Shown here: one piece after another, positions 16,275 to 25,490 of the stretch
Layout of the letters: each line of letters begins with the position of its first letter
Position numbering within the stretch: the stretch's first letter is position 1
Assembly (NCBI RefSeq): GCF_032062175.1
Contig: NZ_DAMBQK010000021.1
Location: 26,110 to 90,109, forward strand
DNA from: Atlantibacter sp032062175
Lineage (GTDB): Bacteria; Pseudomonadota; Gammaproteobacteria; Enterobacterales; Enterobacteriaceae
Direction: 5' to 3'
DNA length: 64,000 nt
The notes under the pieces: model-generated
The model's database searches: none
The model's input: the letters and a program-made list of their open reading frames with translations, nothing else
Told to the model about the DNA's origin: nothing
Translations under genes and position numbers: made by a program

Positions 16275-19200
16275 ATGAGCAAACTTCTCGACCGATTTCG
16301 CTATTTCAAACTCAAAGGCGACACCTTCGCCGACGACCACGGGCAGGTGATGCACACTAACCGTGACTGGGAGGACAGTTACCGCCAGCGCTGGCAATAC
16401 GATAAGGTGGTGCGCTCCACGCACGGCGTGAACTGTACCGGCTCCTGTAGCTGGAAAATTTACGTCAAAAACGGCCTGGTAACCTGGGAAACCCAGCAGA
16501 CCGACTACCCGCGCACCCGCCCTGATTTGCCCAACCACGAACCGCGTGGCTGCCCGCGCGGTGCCAGTTATTCCTGGTATCTGTACAGCGCCAACCGGCT
16601 GAAGTATCCGCTGGTGCGTAAACGCCTGATCGAGCTATGGCGCGAGGCGCTGACCCACAACAGCGACCCGGTGGAAGCCTGGGCGTCAATTATGGCCGAC
16701 CCGGAAAAAACCCAGAGCTACAAGAAAGTGCGCGGGCGCGGCGGGTTTATCCGCTCCAACTGGCAGGAGCTGAACCAGTTGATTGCCGCCGCCAACGTCT
16801 GGACCATCAAAACCTACGGGCCGGACCGGGTGGCCGGTTTCTCGCCGATCCCGGCGATGTCGATGGTCTCCTACGCGGCGGGCACCCGCTATCTGTCGCT
16901 GATTGGCGGCACCTGCCTGAGCTTTTATGACTGGTACTGCGATTTGCCGCCCGCCTCGCCGATGACCTGGGGCGAACAGACTGACGTACCCGAATCCGCC
17001 GACTGGTACAACTCCAGTTATATCATCGCCTGGGGTTCTAACGTCCCGCAGACCCGCAGCCCGGACGCGCACTTTTTTACCGAAGTGCGCTACAAAGGCA
17101 CCAAAACCATCGCCATCACCCCTGACTACTCCGAAGTGGCGAAGCTGTGCGACCAGTGGCTGGCCCCAAAACAGGGCACCGACAGCGCGCTGGCGATGGC
17201 AATGGGCCATGTGATTTTGCGCCAGTTCCATCTCGATAATCCCGGCGACTACTTTATCAACTACTGCCGCCGCTATACCGATATGCCGATGCTGGTGCTG
17301 CTGGAGCCGCGCGCCGAAGGCTACTTCGCGCCGGGCCGGATGCTGCGCGCCAGCGATCTGCTGGACGGGCTCGGCCAGGCCAACAATCCGGAATGGAAAA
17401 CCGTGGCGGTTAACCGCGCCGGGGATCTGGTGGTGCCGAACGGTTCGATTGGCTTTCGCTGGGGCGAACAGGGCAAATGGAACCTGGAAAGCCTGGCGGC
17501 AGGCGTGGAAACCGAGCTGGAACTGAGCCTGCTGGGGCGGCATGACGCGGTAGATGACGTCGCGTTCCCCTACTTCGGCGGCCAGGAGAACCCGCACTTC
17601 CGCCATGTTAAACACGACCCGATTATGCTGCACAAGCTGCCGGTCAAAACCCTGATCCTGGCGGACGGCAGTGAAGGCCGGGTGGTCAGCGTTTACGACC
17701 TGATTCTGGCGAACTACGGTCTCGATCGCGGGCTGGACGATGCGCATTGCGCCAGCGACTTCAATGAGATCAAACCTTACACCCCGGCCTGGGCCGAGCA
17801 GATTTGCGGCGTGCCGCGTCAGCATATTGAACAGATCGCCCACGAGTTCGCCGATACCGCGCTGAAAACCCACGGTCGCTCGATGATTATTCTCGGCGCG
17901 GGGGTCAACCACTGGTATCACATGGACATGAACTACCGGGGAATGATCAATATTCTGGTGTTCTGCGGCTGCGTCGGGCAAACCGGCGGCGGCTGGGCGC
18001 ACTATGTGGGCCAGGAGAAATTGCGCCCGCAAACCGGCTGGATGCCGCTGGCGTTCGCCCTAGACTGGAACCGCCCGCCGCGCCAGATGAACAGCACCTC
18101 GTTTTTCTATAACCACGCCAGCCAGTGGCGCTATGAAAAACTCACCGCTCAGGAGCTGCTGTCGCCGCTGGCGGACCCGTCTAAATTTACCGGCCATCTG
18201 ATCGACTTTAACGTGCGCGCCGAGCGCATGGGCTGGCTGCCGTCCGCGCCGCAGTTGGGGGTCAATCCGCTGCACCTGGCCGCCCGCGCCAAAGAGGCCG
18301 GGATGTCGCCCATCGATTACACCGTGCAGTCGCTAAAATCCGGCGATGTGCGCTTCGCCTGCGAACAGCCGGACAACGGGCAGAACCACCCGCGCAATAT
18401 GTTTATCTGGCGCTCAAATCTGCTGGGCTCGTCCGGTAAAGGCCACGAGTACATGCTGCGCTATCTGCTGGGCACCGAAAGCGGGATCCAGGGCGAGGAT
18501 TTAGGCAGCACCGACGACGTGAAGCCGGAAGAAGTGGAATGGCAAGGCGGCGCGATTGAGGGCAAGCTGGATCTGCTGGTGACGCTCGACTTCCGCATGT
18601 CCAGCACCTGCCTGTTCTCGGATATCGTGCTGCCCACCGCCACCTGGTACGAAAAGGACGATATGAATACCTCGGATATGCATCCGTTTATTCACCCGCT
18701 TTCCGCCGCAGTAGACCCGGCCTGGGAATCGAAAAGCGACTGGGAAATTTACAAGGGCATCGCCAACGCGTTTTCGGCGGTGTGCGTCGGGCATCTGGGT
18801 AAAGAGACCGACGTGGTGCTGCAACCGTTGCAGCACGACTCTCCGGCAGAACTGGCCCAACCGTTTGAGATCCTCGACTGGCGCAAAGGCGAATGTGACC
18901 TTATACCCGGCAAAACCGCGCCGAACATTGTGGTGCTGGAGCGCGATTACCCCGCCACCTGGGAACGCTTTACCTCACTCGGCCCGCTGATGGACAAACT
19001 CGGTAACGGCGGGAAAGGCATTAGCTGGAATACCGAGAGCGAAGTCGAACTGCTCGGCAAACTCAACTACCGTAAAACCGACGGGCCCGCCGCCGGACGC
19101 CCGAAAATTGACAGCGCCATTGACGCCTCGGAAGTGATCCTAGCACTCGCGCCGGAAACCAACGGCCAGGTGGCGGTGAAAGCCTGGGAAGCGTTGAGCA

Positions 19201-20015
19201 AGTTCACCGGGCGCGAGCATGCCCATCTGGCGCTACCGAAAGAAGACGAGAAAATTCGTTTTCGCGATATCGTGGCCCAGCCGCGCAAAATCATCTCCAG
19301 CCCCACCTGGTCCGGGCTGGAAGACGAACATGTCTCCTATAACGCCGGTTACACCAACGTTCACGAGCTGATCCCCTGGCGCACCCTGTCGGGCCGCCAG
19401 CAACTGTATCAGGATCACCAGTGGATGCGCGCCTTCGGGGAAAGCCTGGTGACCTACCGCCCGCCGGTAGATACCCGCAGCGTCAGCGCCATGCGCGAGG
19501 TGCCGTCTAACGGGTTCCCGGAAAAAGCGCTTAACTTCCTGACGCCGCATCAGAAATGGGGCATCCACTCGACCTACAGCGAAAACCTGCTGATGCTGAC
19601 CCTGTCGCGCGGCGGGCCGATTGTCTGGATCAGCGAAACCGATGCCAGAGAGTTAGGCATCGCCGATAACGACTGGATCGAAGCCTTTAACGCCAACGGC
19701 GCGCTTACCGCCCGCGCGGTGGTCAGCCAGCGCGTCCCGCCGGGCATGACCATGATGTACCACGCCCAGGAGCGCCTGATGAACATCCCAGGTTCGGAGG
19801 TGACCGGTATGCGCGGCGGCATCCACAACTCGGTGACCCGCGTCTGCCCGAAACCAACCCATATGATTGGCGGCTACGCCCAACTGGCGTACAGCTTCAA
19901 CTACTACGGCACCGTGGGTTCTAACCGCGATGAATTCATCCTGATCCGCAAGATGCGCAACATCGACTGGCTGGATGACGAAGGTAACAATCAGGTACAG
20001 GAGGCCGCGAAATGA
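16275..20015 (+). CDS. narZ: Nitrate reductase Z, alpha (molybdenum) subunit
   Basis: This 1246-residue catalytic subunit reduces nitrate to nitrite at a Mo-bis-MGD centre on the cytoplasmic side of the inner membrane. The start at 16275 follows AGGAG; the in-frame ATG at 16167 lies within narU. The FS0 cluster ligands are visible as H50, C54, C58 and C93 (HGVNCTGSC and RGCPRG). The Mo-ligand aspartate is in WGEQTDVPES near residue 220. The order narU-Z-Y-W-V identifies the Z isoenzyme rather than narGHJI, which is preceded by narK/narXL. In E. coli this isoenzyme is expressed at low level and induced by RpoS in stationary phase. Confidence 0.96.
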   Translation: MSKLLDRFRYFKLKGDTFADDHGQVMHTNRDWEDSYRQRWQYDKVVRSTHGVNCTGSCSWKIYVKNGLVTWETQQTDYPRTRPDLPNHEPRGCPRGASYSWYLYSANRLKYPLVRKRLIELWREALTHNSDPVEAWASIMADPEKTQSYKKVRGRGGFIRSNWQELNQLIAAANVWTIKTYGPDRVAGFSPIPAMSMVSYAAGTRYLSLIGGTCLSFYDWYCDLPPASPMTWGEQTDVPESADWYNSSYIIAWGSNVPQTRSPDAHFFTEVRYKGTKTIAITPDYSEVAKLCDQWLAPKQGTDSALAMAMGHVILRQFHLDNPGDYFINYCRRYTDMPMLVLLEPRAEGYFAPGRMLRASDLLDGLGQANNPEWKTVAVNRAGDLVVPNGSIGFRWGEQGKWNLESLAAGVETELELSLLGRHDAVDDVAFPYFGGQENPHFRHVKHDPIMLHKLPVKTLILADGSEGRVVSVYDLILANYGLDRGLDDAHCASDFNEIKPYTPAWAEQICGVPRQHIEQIAHEFADTALKTHGRSMIILGAGVNHWYHMDMNYRGMINILVFCGCVGQTGGGWAHYVGQEKLRPQTGWMPLAFALDWNRPPRQMNSTSFFYNHASQWRYEKLTAQELLSPLADPSKFTGHLIDFNVRAERMGWLPSAPQLGVNPLHLAARAKEAGMSPIDYTVQSLKSGDVRFACEQPDNGQNHPRNMFIWRSNLLGSSGKGHEYMLRYLLGTESGIQGEDLGSTDDVKPEEVEWQGGAIEGKLDLLVTLDFRMSSTCLFSDIVLPTATWYEKDDMNTSDMHPFIHPLSAAVDPAWESKSDWEIYKGIANAFSAVCVGHLGKETDVVLQPLQHDSPAELAQPFEILDWRKGECDLIPGKTAPNIVVLERDYPATWERFTSLGPLMDKLGNGGKGISWNTESEVELLGKLNYRKTDGPAAGRPKIDSAIDASEVILALAPETNGQVAVKAWEALSKFTGREHAHLALPKEDEKIRFRDIVAQPRKIISSPTWSGLEDEHVSYNAGYTNVHELIPWRTLSGRQQLYQDHQWMRAFGESLVTYRPPVDTRSVSAMREVPSNGFPEKALNFLTPHQKWGIHSTYSENLLMLTLSRGGPIVWISETDARELGIADNDWIEAFNANGALTARAVVSQRVPPGMTMMYHAQERLMNIPGSEVTGMRGGIHNSVTRVCPKPTHMIGGYAQLAYSFNYYGTVGSNRDEFILIRKMRNIDWLDDEGNNQVQEAAK

Positions 20016-21556
20016 AAATCCGTTCACAAGTCGGTATGGTCATGAATCTGGATAAGTGCATCGGCTGCCACACCTGTTCGGTGACCTGTAAAAACGTCTG
20101 GACCGGGCGCGAGGGCATGGAATACGCGTGGTTTAACAACGTCGAAACCAAGCCGGGCATTGGGTATCCCAAAAACTGGGAAGACCAGGACCGCTGGGAA
20201 GGCGGCTGGATCCGCAAAATTAGCGGTCGGCTGGTGCCGCGCCTGGGCGGCAAGCTGGGGGTGATGTCGAAAATTTTCGCCAACCCGGTACTGCCGTCCA
20301 TCGACGATTATTACGAACCGTTCAGCTTCGACTATCAGCATCTGCATAACGCGCCGGAAGGCAAACACGTCCCCACCGCCCGCCCGCGTTCGCTGCTTAC
20401 CGGCAAGCGTATGGAAAAAGTGGAATGGGGTCCGAACTGGGAGGAGCTGCTGGGTGGCGAATTCAGCAAACGCCAGGCGGATAAAAACTTCGAAGCCATG
20501 CAGACCGAGATGTACGGCCAGTTCGAAAACACCTTCATGATGTATCTGCCGCGCCTGTGCGAGCACTGCCTTAACCCCAGTTGCGTGGCGACCTGCCCGA
20601 GCGGCGCGATTTATAAGCGCGAGGAAGACGGCATTGTGCTGATCGACCAGGACAAATGCCGTGGCTGGCGGCTGTGCATCAGCGGCTGCCCGTACAAGAA
20701 AATCTACTTTAACTGGAAGAGCGGCAAGTCAGAAAAATGCATTCTCTGCTATCCGCGTATTGAATCCGGCCAGCCGACGGTGTGCTCGGAAACCTGCGTC
20801 GGGCGCATTCGCTATCTCGGCGTGGTGCTGTACGACGCGGATCGTATTCTCGAAGCCGCCAGCACCGAACATCAAACTGACCTGTACGAGCGCCAGTGCG
20901 ACGTGTTCTTAAACCCTAACGACCCGAACGTGATTGAAGAGGCGCTGAAACAGGGCATTCCGGCCAACGTGATCGACGCGGCTCAGAAATCCCCGGTGTA
21001 CAAACTGGCGATGGACTGGAAGCTGGCGCTGCCGCTACACCCGGAATACCGCACCCTGCCGATGGTCTGGTACGTGCCGCCGTTGTCGCCGATCCAGTCG
21101 GTGGCGGATGCGGGCGGCCTGCCGCGCACCGATTCGGTATTACCGGCGGTGGAAAGCCTGCGTATTCCGGTGCAGTACCTGGCGAATATGCTGAGCGCGG
21201 GCGACCCGGCCCCGGTACTGCGCGCCCTGAAACGAATGATGGCGATGCGCCACTATATGCGTTCGCAAACCGTGGAAGGCGTGACCGATACCCGCGCCAT
21301 CGACGAAGTGGGCCTCAGCGAAGCCCAGGTGCAGGAGATGTATCGCTATCTGGCGATCGCCAACTATGAAGACCGCTTCGTGATCCCCACCAGTCACCGG
21401 GAAATGGCCCGCGACGCGTTCCCGGAGCGTAACGGCTGCGGCTTTACCTTTGGCGACGGCTGTAAGGGTTCGGACAGTAAATTCAACCTGTTTAACAGCA
21501 GCCGTATCGACGCCATCAACATCACCGAGATTCGCGATAAAGCGGAGGGTGAATAA
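20012..21556 (+). CDS. narY: Nitrate reductase Z, beta (iron-sulfur) subunit
   Basis: This 514-residue electron-transfer subunit carries four Fe-S clusters. The first Cys cluster motif is CIGCHTCSVTCKNVW near residue 16, with further groups near 184-225 (CEHCLNPSCVATCPSG) and 244-265. In CRGWRLCISGCPYKK a Trp replaces a cluster Cys, as expected for the [3Fe-4S] centre of NarH/NarY. The start overlaps narZ by 4 bp (ATGA) and the stop overlaps narW by one base, so the subunits are translationally coupled. Confidence 0.96.
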   Translation: MKIRSQVGMVMNLDKCIGCHTCSVTCKNVWTGREGMEYAWFNNVETKPGIGYPKNWEDQDRWEGGWIRKISGRLVPRLGGKLGVMSKIFANPVLPSIDDYYEPFSFDYQHLHNAPEGKHVPTARPRSLLTGKRMEKVEWGPNWEELLGGEFSKRQADKNFEAMQTEMYGQFENTFMMYLPRLCEHCLNPSCVATCPSGAIYKREEDGIVLIDQDKCRGWRLCISGCPYKKIYFNWKSGKSEKCILCYPRIESGQPTVCSETCVGRIRYLGVVLYDADRILEAASTEHQTDLYERQCDVFLNPNDPNVIEEALKQGIPANVIDAAQKSPVYKLAMDWKLALPLHPEYRTLPMVWYVPPLSPIQSVADAGGLPRTDSVLPAVESLRIPVQYLANMLSAGDPAPVLRALKRMMAMRHYMRSQTVEGVTDTRAIDEVGLSEAQVQEMYRYLAIANYEDRFVIPTSHREMARDAFPERNGCGFTFGDGCKGSDSKFNLFNSSRIDAINITEIRDKAEGE

Positions 21557-22251
21557 TGCAAAGCTTAAAAATTATCGCCCTGCTGATGGAGTACCCCAAC
21601 GAGGAGCTGTGGGACGCGGCGGAGGAGTTACGCGCCGCCGTGGCGCAGGACGCGCCGAAGGCGATGGCCTTTGCCGAACAGTTTTTCGCCGCCCCACTGA
21701 TCGACAAGCAGGCGGAATGGTGCGAACTGTTCGACCGGGGCCGCGCCACGTCTTTGTTGTTGTTCGAACACGTCCACGCCGAATCGCGGGATCGCGGCCA
21801 GGCGATGGTCGATTTAATGGCCCAGTATGAGAAAGCAGGCCTGCAACTGGACAGCCGTGAACTGCCGGACTGGCTGCCGCTGTATCTGGAATATCTCAGC
21901 ATCCAGCCCGAACAGGACGCGCGCCAGGGGCTGAACGACGTGGCGCCGATCCTCGCGCTGCTGGGCGGGCGGCTGAAACAGCGCCAGTCGCCGTACAGCC
22001 AGTTGTTCGATGCGCTGTTGGCGATTGCCGGCAGCCAGTACCGCAGCGACAGCGTCGCCACTCAGGTGACCAAAGAAGCCCGTGACGATACGCCCCAGGC
22101 GCTGGATGCCATCTGGGAAGAGGAGCAGGTGAAGTTTATCGACGACCAGGGTTGCAGTACCGATGCATCACCGCAACAGCAGCATCAACGGCGTTTTAGT
22201 GACAACGTCACGCCTCAGTATCTGGATATCAGTGCCGGAGGTCCCAAATGA
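21556..22251 (+). CDS. narW: Nitrate reductase Z assembly chaperone
   Basis: This 231-residue NarJ/NarW-type chaperone is an all-alpha TorD-like cytoplasmic protein that binds the apo-alpha subunit and helps insert cofactors. It is not part of the final enzyme. The core ELPDWLPLYLEYLSIQPEQDARQGL near residue 100 is typical. It overlaps narY by one base and narV by 4 bp. A perfect matS motif lies inside the coding sequence at 22199-22211. Confidence 0.94.
   Translation: MQSLKIIALLMEYPNEELWDAAEELRAAVAQDAPKAMAFAEQFFAAPLIDKQAEWCELFDRGRATSLLLFEHVHAESRDRGQAMVDLMAQYEKAGLQLDSRELPDWLPLYLEYLSIQPEQDARQGLNDVAPILALLGGRLKQRQSPYSQLFDALLAIAGSQYRSDSVATQVTKEARDDTPQALDAIWEEEQVKFIDDQGCSTDASPQQQHQRRFSDNVTPQYLDISAGGPK
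22199..22211. other. matS site (MatP binding, Ter macrodomain)
   Basis: GTGACAACGTCAC matches the matS consensus GTGAC-R-N-Y-GTCAC at every fixed position. It lies in the 3' part of narW. I found no other exact match in the window by eye. The site agrees with a terminus-region location, as do Tus and Ter at 49.6 kb. Confidence 0.8.
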
Positions 22252-22928
22252 TCAACTATCTGAACTTCTTCTTTTATGACATCTATCCGTACCTGTGCGG
22301 GACGGTGTTTATCCTCGGCAGTTGGCTGCGCTACGACTACGGACAGTACACCTGGCGCGCAGGCTCCAGCCAGATGCTGGATAAAAAAGGCATGACGCTG
22401 GCGTCTAACCTGTTTCACATCGGGATCATCGGCATCTTCTTCGGGCACTTGTTCGGGATGCTGACGCCGCACTGGGCCTATGCGTGGTTTTTGCCGATGG
22501 CGACCAAGCAGTTAATGGCGATGTGGCTCGGCGGGATTTGCGGGGTACTGACGCTGGTGGGCGGGCTAATGCTGTTATACCGGCGGCTGACCAACACGCG
22601 CGTGCGGGCCAGTTCCAGTACGGCGGATATTCTGATCCTCGCGTTGCTGATGATCCAGTGCGCGCTGGGCCTGTTAACCATTCCGTTCTCCGCGCAGTTT
22701 ATGGATGGCAGCGAGATGCTGAAGCTGGTGGACTGGGCGCAGGCGGTAGTCACCTTCCAGGGCGGCGCGGCGACCTATCTTGACGGGGTGGCGTTCGTTT
22801 ACCGGGTGCATCTGGTGCTGGGGATGACGTTGTTCCTGCTGTTCCCGTTCACCCGTCTGGTGCATATGTGGAGCGCGCCGGTGGAATACTTCACCCGGCG
22901 CTACCAGATTGTGAAATCCCGGCGCTAA
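22248..22928 (+). CDS. narV: Nitrate reductase Z, gamma (cytochrome b) subunit
   Basis: The protein is a 226-residue membrane anchor with five predicted helices that oxidises quinol and passes electrons through two b hemes. Candidate heme ligands are H57 and H67 (LFHIGIIGIFFGH) and two His in HLVLGMTLFLLFPFTRLVHMW near 187-206. The start overlaps narW (ATGA). It is the last gene of the operon and converges on smrA with an 8-bp gap. No clear hairpin terminator is seen between them. Confidence 0.95.
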   Translation: MINYLNFFFYDIYPYLCGTVFILGSWLRYDYGQYTWRAGSSQMLDKKGMTLASNLFHIGIIGIFFGHLFGMLTPHWAYAWFLPMATKQLMAMWLGGICGVLTLVGGLMLLYRRLTNTRVRASSSTADILILALLMIQCALGLLTIPFSAQFMDGSEMLKLVDWAQAVVTFQGGAATYLDGVAFVYRVHLVLGMTLFLLFPFTRLVHMWSAPVEYFTRRYQIVKSRR

Positions 22929-22935
22929 CCTCGTC

Positions 22936-23499
22936 TCAGCGGCTGCGTTTGGCGTGGCGTTCCCAGTTATCCAGCCGCTGGGCATCTGATTTTTTCAGCG
23001 CAACGTAGCAAGCTCCGCTGCCGCCATGATGGGGCAGCGCGGCACAAAACGCCTGTACCTCTTCGAACTCCCCTAACCAACGCGCCAGATAGCTGCGCAC
23101 GATATTGGCGTGGGATTTCTCTTCCCGCCCCTTGCCGTGCACGATCAGTACATTGCGGATCCCCTGCTGTTTTGCCTGGTGGATAAAGGCAAACAGCTTT
23201 TGTCGGCACTGTTCAACCGGCATACGCAGCAGATTCAGGTTGGCCTGCTGGGGATATTTGCCCTGGCGCAGTTTATCGAGCACGCCCTGCTGGACCCCTT
23301 CGCGCTTAAATTCCAGCGGCTGATTGAGCGGAATGATGTCCAGATAGCCGGTGGTTAAAAAGTTATCCAGTTGCAGCACGTCTACCGGCGCGGCAACGCG
23401 GCCCGGCTTCGGTTTTTGCCAGGTGGTACAAGAGGCGTTCTTCAGCGGTTTAACATCATCCATGGCCTCAAGAAAAAGTGATTTGTCCTCAGGTTTCAT
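22936..23499 (-). CDS. smrA: Smr-domain DNA endonuclease SmrA (YdaL)
   Basis: This 187-residue protein follows E. coli YdaL/SmrA along its length. An N-terminal region with LQLDNFLTTGYLDIIPLNQP is followed by a C-terminal Smr domain (about residues 88-170) with the conserved VLIVHGKGREEKSHANIVRS and LPHHGGSGACYVAL motifs. Smr domains nick or cleave DNA or RNA; SmrA has endonuclease activity in E. coli. SD GGAGG precedes the start. As in E. coli, mcaS lies next to it. Confidence 0.93.
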   Translation of the reverse strand: MKPEDKSLFLEAMDDVKPLKNASCTTWQKPKPGRVAAPVDVLQLDNFLTTGYLDIIPLNQPLEFKREGVQQGVLDKLRQGKYPQQANLNLLRMPVEQCRQKLFAFIHQAKQQGIRNVLIVHGKGREEKSHANIVRSYLARWLGEFEEVQAFCAALPHHGGSGACYVALKKSDAQRLDNWERHAKRSR

Positions 23500-23722
23500 G
23501 TGCAGGCCTCCGGATGTCTTGCAGGCCCAACACTATAGCCGCCCTTGCTGCGGGTCTCAAGACGGCTAAACGCAATGTCTTATCTTTACCAAACGTGCTG
23601 CTTTTTTATTTCCAGGAATTTATTTAAATCTTTCGCAAAATATATTTTCTCCAGACGGCAGATAATTTATTAACGCTGAATAATTCAGCAATATTTAACC
23701 ATCGAATCGTTTCGCTGTTATT

Positions 23723-23744
23723 TTTGTGAATTTAATCACTTAAA
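23723..23744. promoter_or_regulatory. CRP site upstream of mcaS
   Basis: TGTGA-ATTTAA-TCACT (core 23725-23740) differs from the CRP consensus TGTGA-N6-TCACA at one base. Its centre is about 52 bp before the inferred mcaS start. McaS is CRP-activated in E. coli, which supports the reading. Confidence 0.7.
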
Positions 23745-23784
23745 ATTATTATTATTTTTAACCCTTCATTGCTATACCTTAATC

Positions 23785-23877
23785 ACCTGGCGCAATGGAA
23801 AAAATCCAGGAAATAAGCCCCGAAAGCACTGCTGTGTATTGTAGAGCCTGTTCGATGTCGGCAGGCTCTTTTTTTTA
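23785..23877 (+). ncRNA. mcaS: Small regulatory RNA McaS
   Basis: The 3' half is nearly identical to E. coli McaS: GCACTGCTGTGTATTGTAGAG followed by an AGCCTG...CAGGCT stem and a run of eight T residues as terminator. The 5' end (ACCTGGCGCAATGG) keeps the McaS start and first hairpin; GGA motifs there are candidate CsrA sites. A -10 like TATACC lies at 23773-23778. McaS is an Hfq sRNA that, in E. coli, activates flhDC and pgaA, represses csgD, and titrates CsrA. Location next to smrA matches E. coli. The rest of the 555-bp gap 23500-24054 is AT-rich and holds only the CRP site and the palindrome at 23931. Confidence 0.88.
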
Positions 23878-23930
23878 TTATTTAAAATATATTTATCTGG
23901 AAATAATCAACACCTGGTTTTATCCGGTTA

Positions 23931-23950
23931 ATTAAGCGCCAGCGCTTAAT
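23931..23950. promoter_or_regulatory. Unassigned 20-bp palindrome upstream of ogt
   Basis: ATTAAGCGC-CA-GCGCTTAAT has perfect 9-bp arms and lies about 105 bp before ogt, between the mcaS terminator and the ogt promoter region. No T-tract follows, so a protein operator is more likely than a terminator. I cannot name the regulator. Confidence 0.5.
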
Positions 23951-24054
23951 CCGCCTGGGGTGCAATTCATTGGCATTTAGGGGTATACAGAATATAACCG
24001 GAACGTGCTATGTTGAAGAACTCCCCCTGTCTGTGTAGCCGCTGAGAATTAACC

Positions 24055-24570
24055 ATGCTAACCCTTCTTGAAGATAAAATTGAAACCCCGCTGGGGCCGT
24101 TATGGATATTGTGCGATGAGCAATTTCAGTTACGCGCCGTGGAATGGGAAGAACACAGCGACAGAATGGTTGAATTGCTGAACATTCATTATCGCCTCAG
24201 CGGGTATCACCGCGTCGCCTGCAAAAACCCTGGTGGCCTGAGCGCTAAACTACAGAATTATTTTGACGGCGACCTGGCGGTTATTGATACGCTGCCTACC
24301 GCCACTGCCGGGACGCCGTTTCAGCGTGAAGTCTGGAAAGCGCTGCGCGCCATTCCCTGCGGGCAGATCCTCTCTTACGGACAGTTGGCGGCGCAGCTTG
24401 GCCGCAGCGGCGCGGCCCGCGCGGTTGGCGCAGCAAATGGTTCCAATCCCGTCAGCATCGTGGTGCCCTGCCACCGGGTGATTGGCAGCAGCGGCGCGCT
24501 GACGGGCTATGCAGGCGGGGTCACTCGCAAAGAGTGGTTGCTGCGTCATGAAGGTTATCTTTTACTCTAA
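24055..24570 (+). CDS. ogt: O6-alkylguanine/O4-alkylthymine-DNA alkyltransferase Ogt
   Basis: This 171-residue suicide repair protein transfers alkyl groups from DNA bases to its own cysteine. The active-site motif is VVPCHRVIG with Cys139. The preceding helix-turn-helix FQREVWKALRAIPCGQILSYGQLA (about residues 90-113) and the Asn hinge in AVGAANGSNP are present. Its small size without an Ada N-terminal domain identifies the constitutive Ogt type. It lies directly upstream of fnr, as in E. coli. Confidence 0.95.
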   Translation: MLTLLEDKIETPLGPLWILCDEQFQLRAVEWEEHSDRMVELLNIHYRLSGYHRVACKNPGGLSAKLQNYFDGDLAVIDTLPTATAGTPFQREVWKALRAIPCGQILSYGQLAAQLGRSGAARAVGAANGSNPVSIVVPCHRVIGSSGALTGYAGGVTRKEWLLRHEGYLLL

Positions 24571-24703
24571 TTGAACTCAGTTTTCGGAACTTTTTATATC
24601 CGTAGTAATCAAGGGGATAGCAAAAAAGTACTCCTTTTTTCATGTGTTTGTGATCGGTTTGCTGTTCCGGTCGATTTACCTGCTCAACAAAAAGATGTTA
24701 AAA

Positions 24704-24717
24704 TTGACCAATATCAA
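24704..24717. promoter_or_regulatory. FNR box in the fnr promoter
   Basis: TTGAC-CAAT-ATCAA matches the FNR consensus TTGAT-N4-ATCAA at 9 of 10 positions. It lies just downstream of a -10-like TTAAAAT and about 20 bp before the fnr start, the arrangement of anaerobic autorepression in E. coli. Confidence 0.88.
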
Positions 24718-24737
24718 TGTAAGGCTTGAGCAGACCT

Positions 24738-25490
24738 ATGATCCCGGAAAAGCGAATTATTCGACGCATTCAGTCTGGCGGTTGTGCCATCCATTGTCAG
24801 GATTGCAGCATCAGCCAACTGTGCATCCCCTTCACCCTCAACGAACACGAGCTCGACCAGCTTGATAACATTATCGAGCGCAAAAAACCGATTCAGAAAG
24901 GGCAAACGCTGTTCAAGGCGGGTGATGAGTTGAAGTCGCTGTATGCCATTCGTTCCGGTACCATTAAGAGCTACACCATTACCGAGCAGGGCGATGAGCA
25001 AATCACTGGCTTCCATCTGGCGGGCGATTTAGTCGGCTTTGACGCCATCGGTTCCGGTCATCACCCGAGCTTTGCCCAGGCGCTGGAAACCTCAATGGTT
25101 TGCGAAATCCCGTTTGAAACCTTAGACGATCTGTCCGGTAAAATGCCGAACCTGCGCCAGCAGATGATGCGTCTGATGAGCGGCGAGATCAAAGGCGACC
25201 AGGATATGATCCTGCTGTTGTCCAAGAAAAACGCCGAAGAGCGCCTGGCCGCGTTTATCTATAACCTGTCGCGCCGCTTTGCCCAGCGTGGTTTCTCGCC
25301 GCGTGAGTTCCGTCTCACCATGACCCGGGGTGATATCGGCAACTACCTCGGTCTGACCGTGGAAACCATCAGCCGCCTGTTGGGACGTTTCCAGAAAAGC
25401 GGCATGCTGGCGGTAAAAGGCAAATATATCACTATCGAAAACAGTGATACCCTGGCGCAACTGGCTGGCCACTCGCGCAACGTCGCATAA
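24738..25490 (+). CDS. fnr: Oxygen-sensing global regulator FNR
   Basis: This 250-residue protein is almost identical to E. coli FNR. The [4Fe-4S] ligands C20, C23, C29 and C122 are all present. It also has the cyclic-nucleotide-like beta roll, the dimer helix, and the recognition helix TVETISRLLGRF near residue 207. It starts at MIPEKRI (24738), the E. coli start, rather than the in-frame ATG at 24726. It switches genes for anaerobic respiration and represses its own promoter through the box at 24704. Confidence 0.98.
   Translation: MIPEKRIIRRIQSGGCAIHCQDCSISQLCIPFTLNEHELDQLDNIIERKKPIQKGQTLFKAGDELKSLYAIRSGTIKSYTITEQGDEQITGFHLAGDLVGFDAIGSGHHPSFAQALETSMVCEIPFETLDDLSGKMPNLRQQMMRLMSGEIKGDQDMILLLSKKNAEERLAAFIYNLSRRFAQRGFSPREFRLTMTRGDIGNYLGLTVETISRLLGRFQKSGMLAVKGKYITIENSDTLAQLAGHSRNVA

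Noticed and set aside
16686..18032. Minus-strand open frame of 448 codons inside narZ
   Set aside because: Fully antisense to the conserved narZ coding sequence, no ribosome site and no recognisable family.
20650..20700. Trp in place of a cluster Cys in NarY as a damaging mutation
   Set aside because: The CRGW form is the normal NarH/NarY pattern for the [3Fe-4S] cluster.
24622..24640. AAAAAAG-TACTC-CTTTTTT as an ogt terminator
   Set aside because: The stem is almost all A-T pairs and would be too weak to terminate; no GC-rich stem is present.
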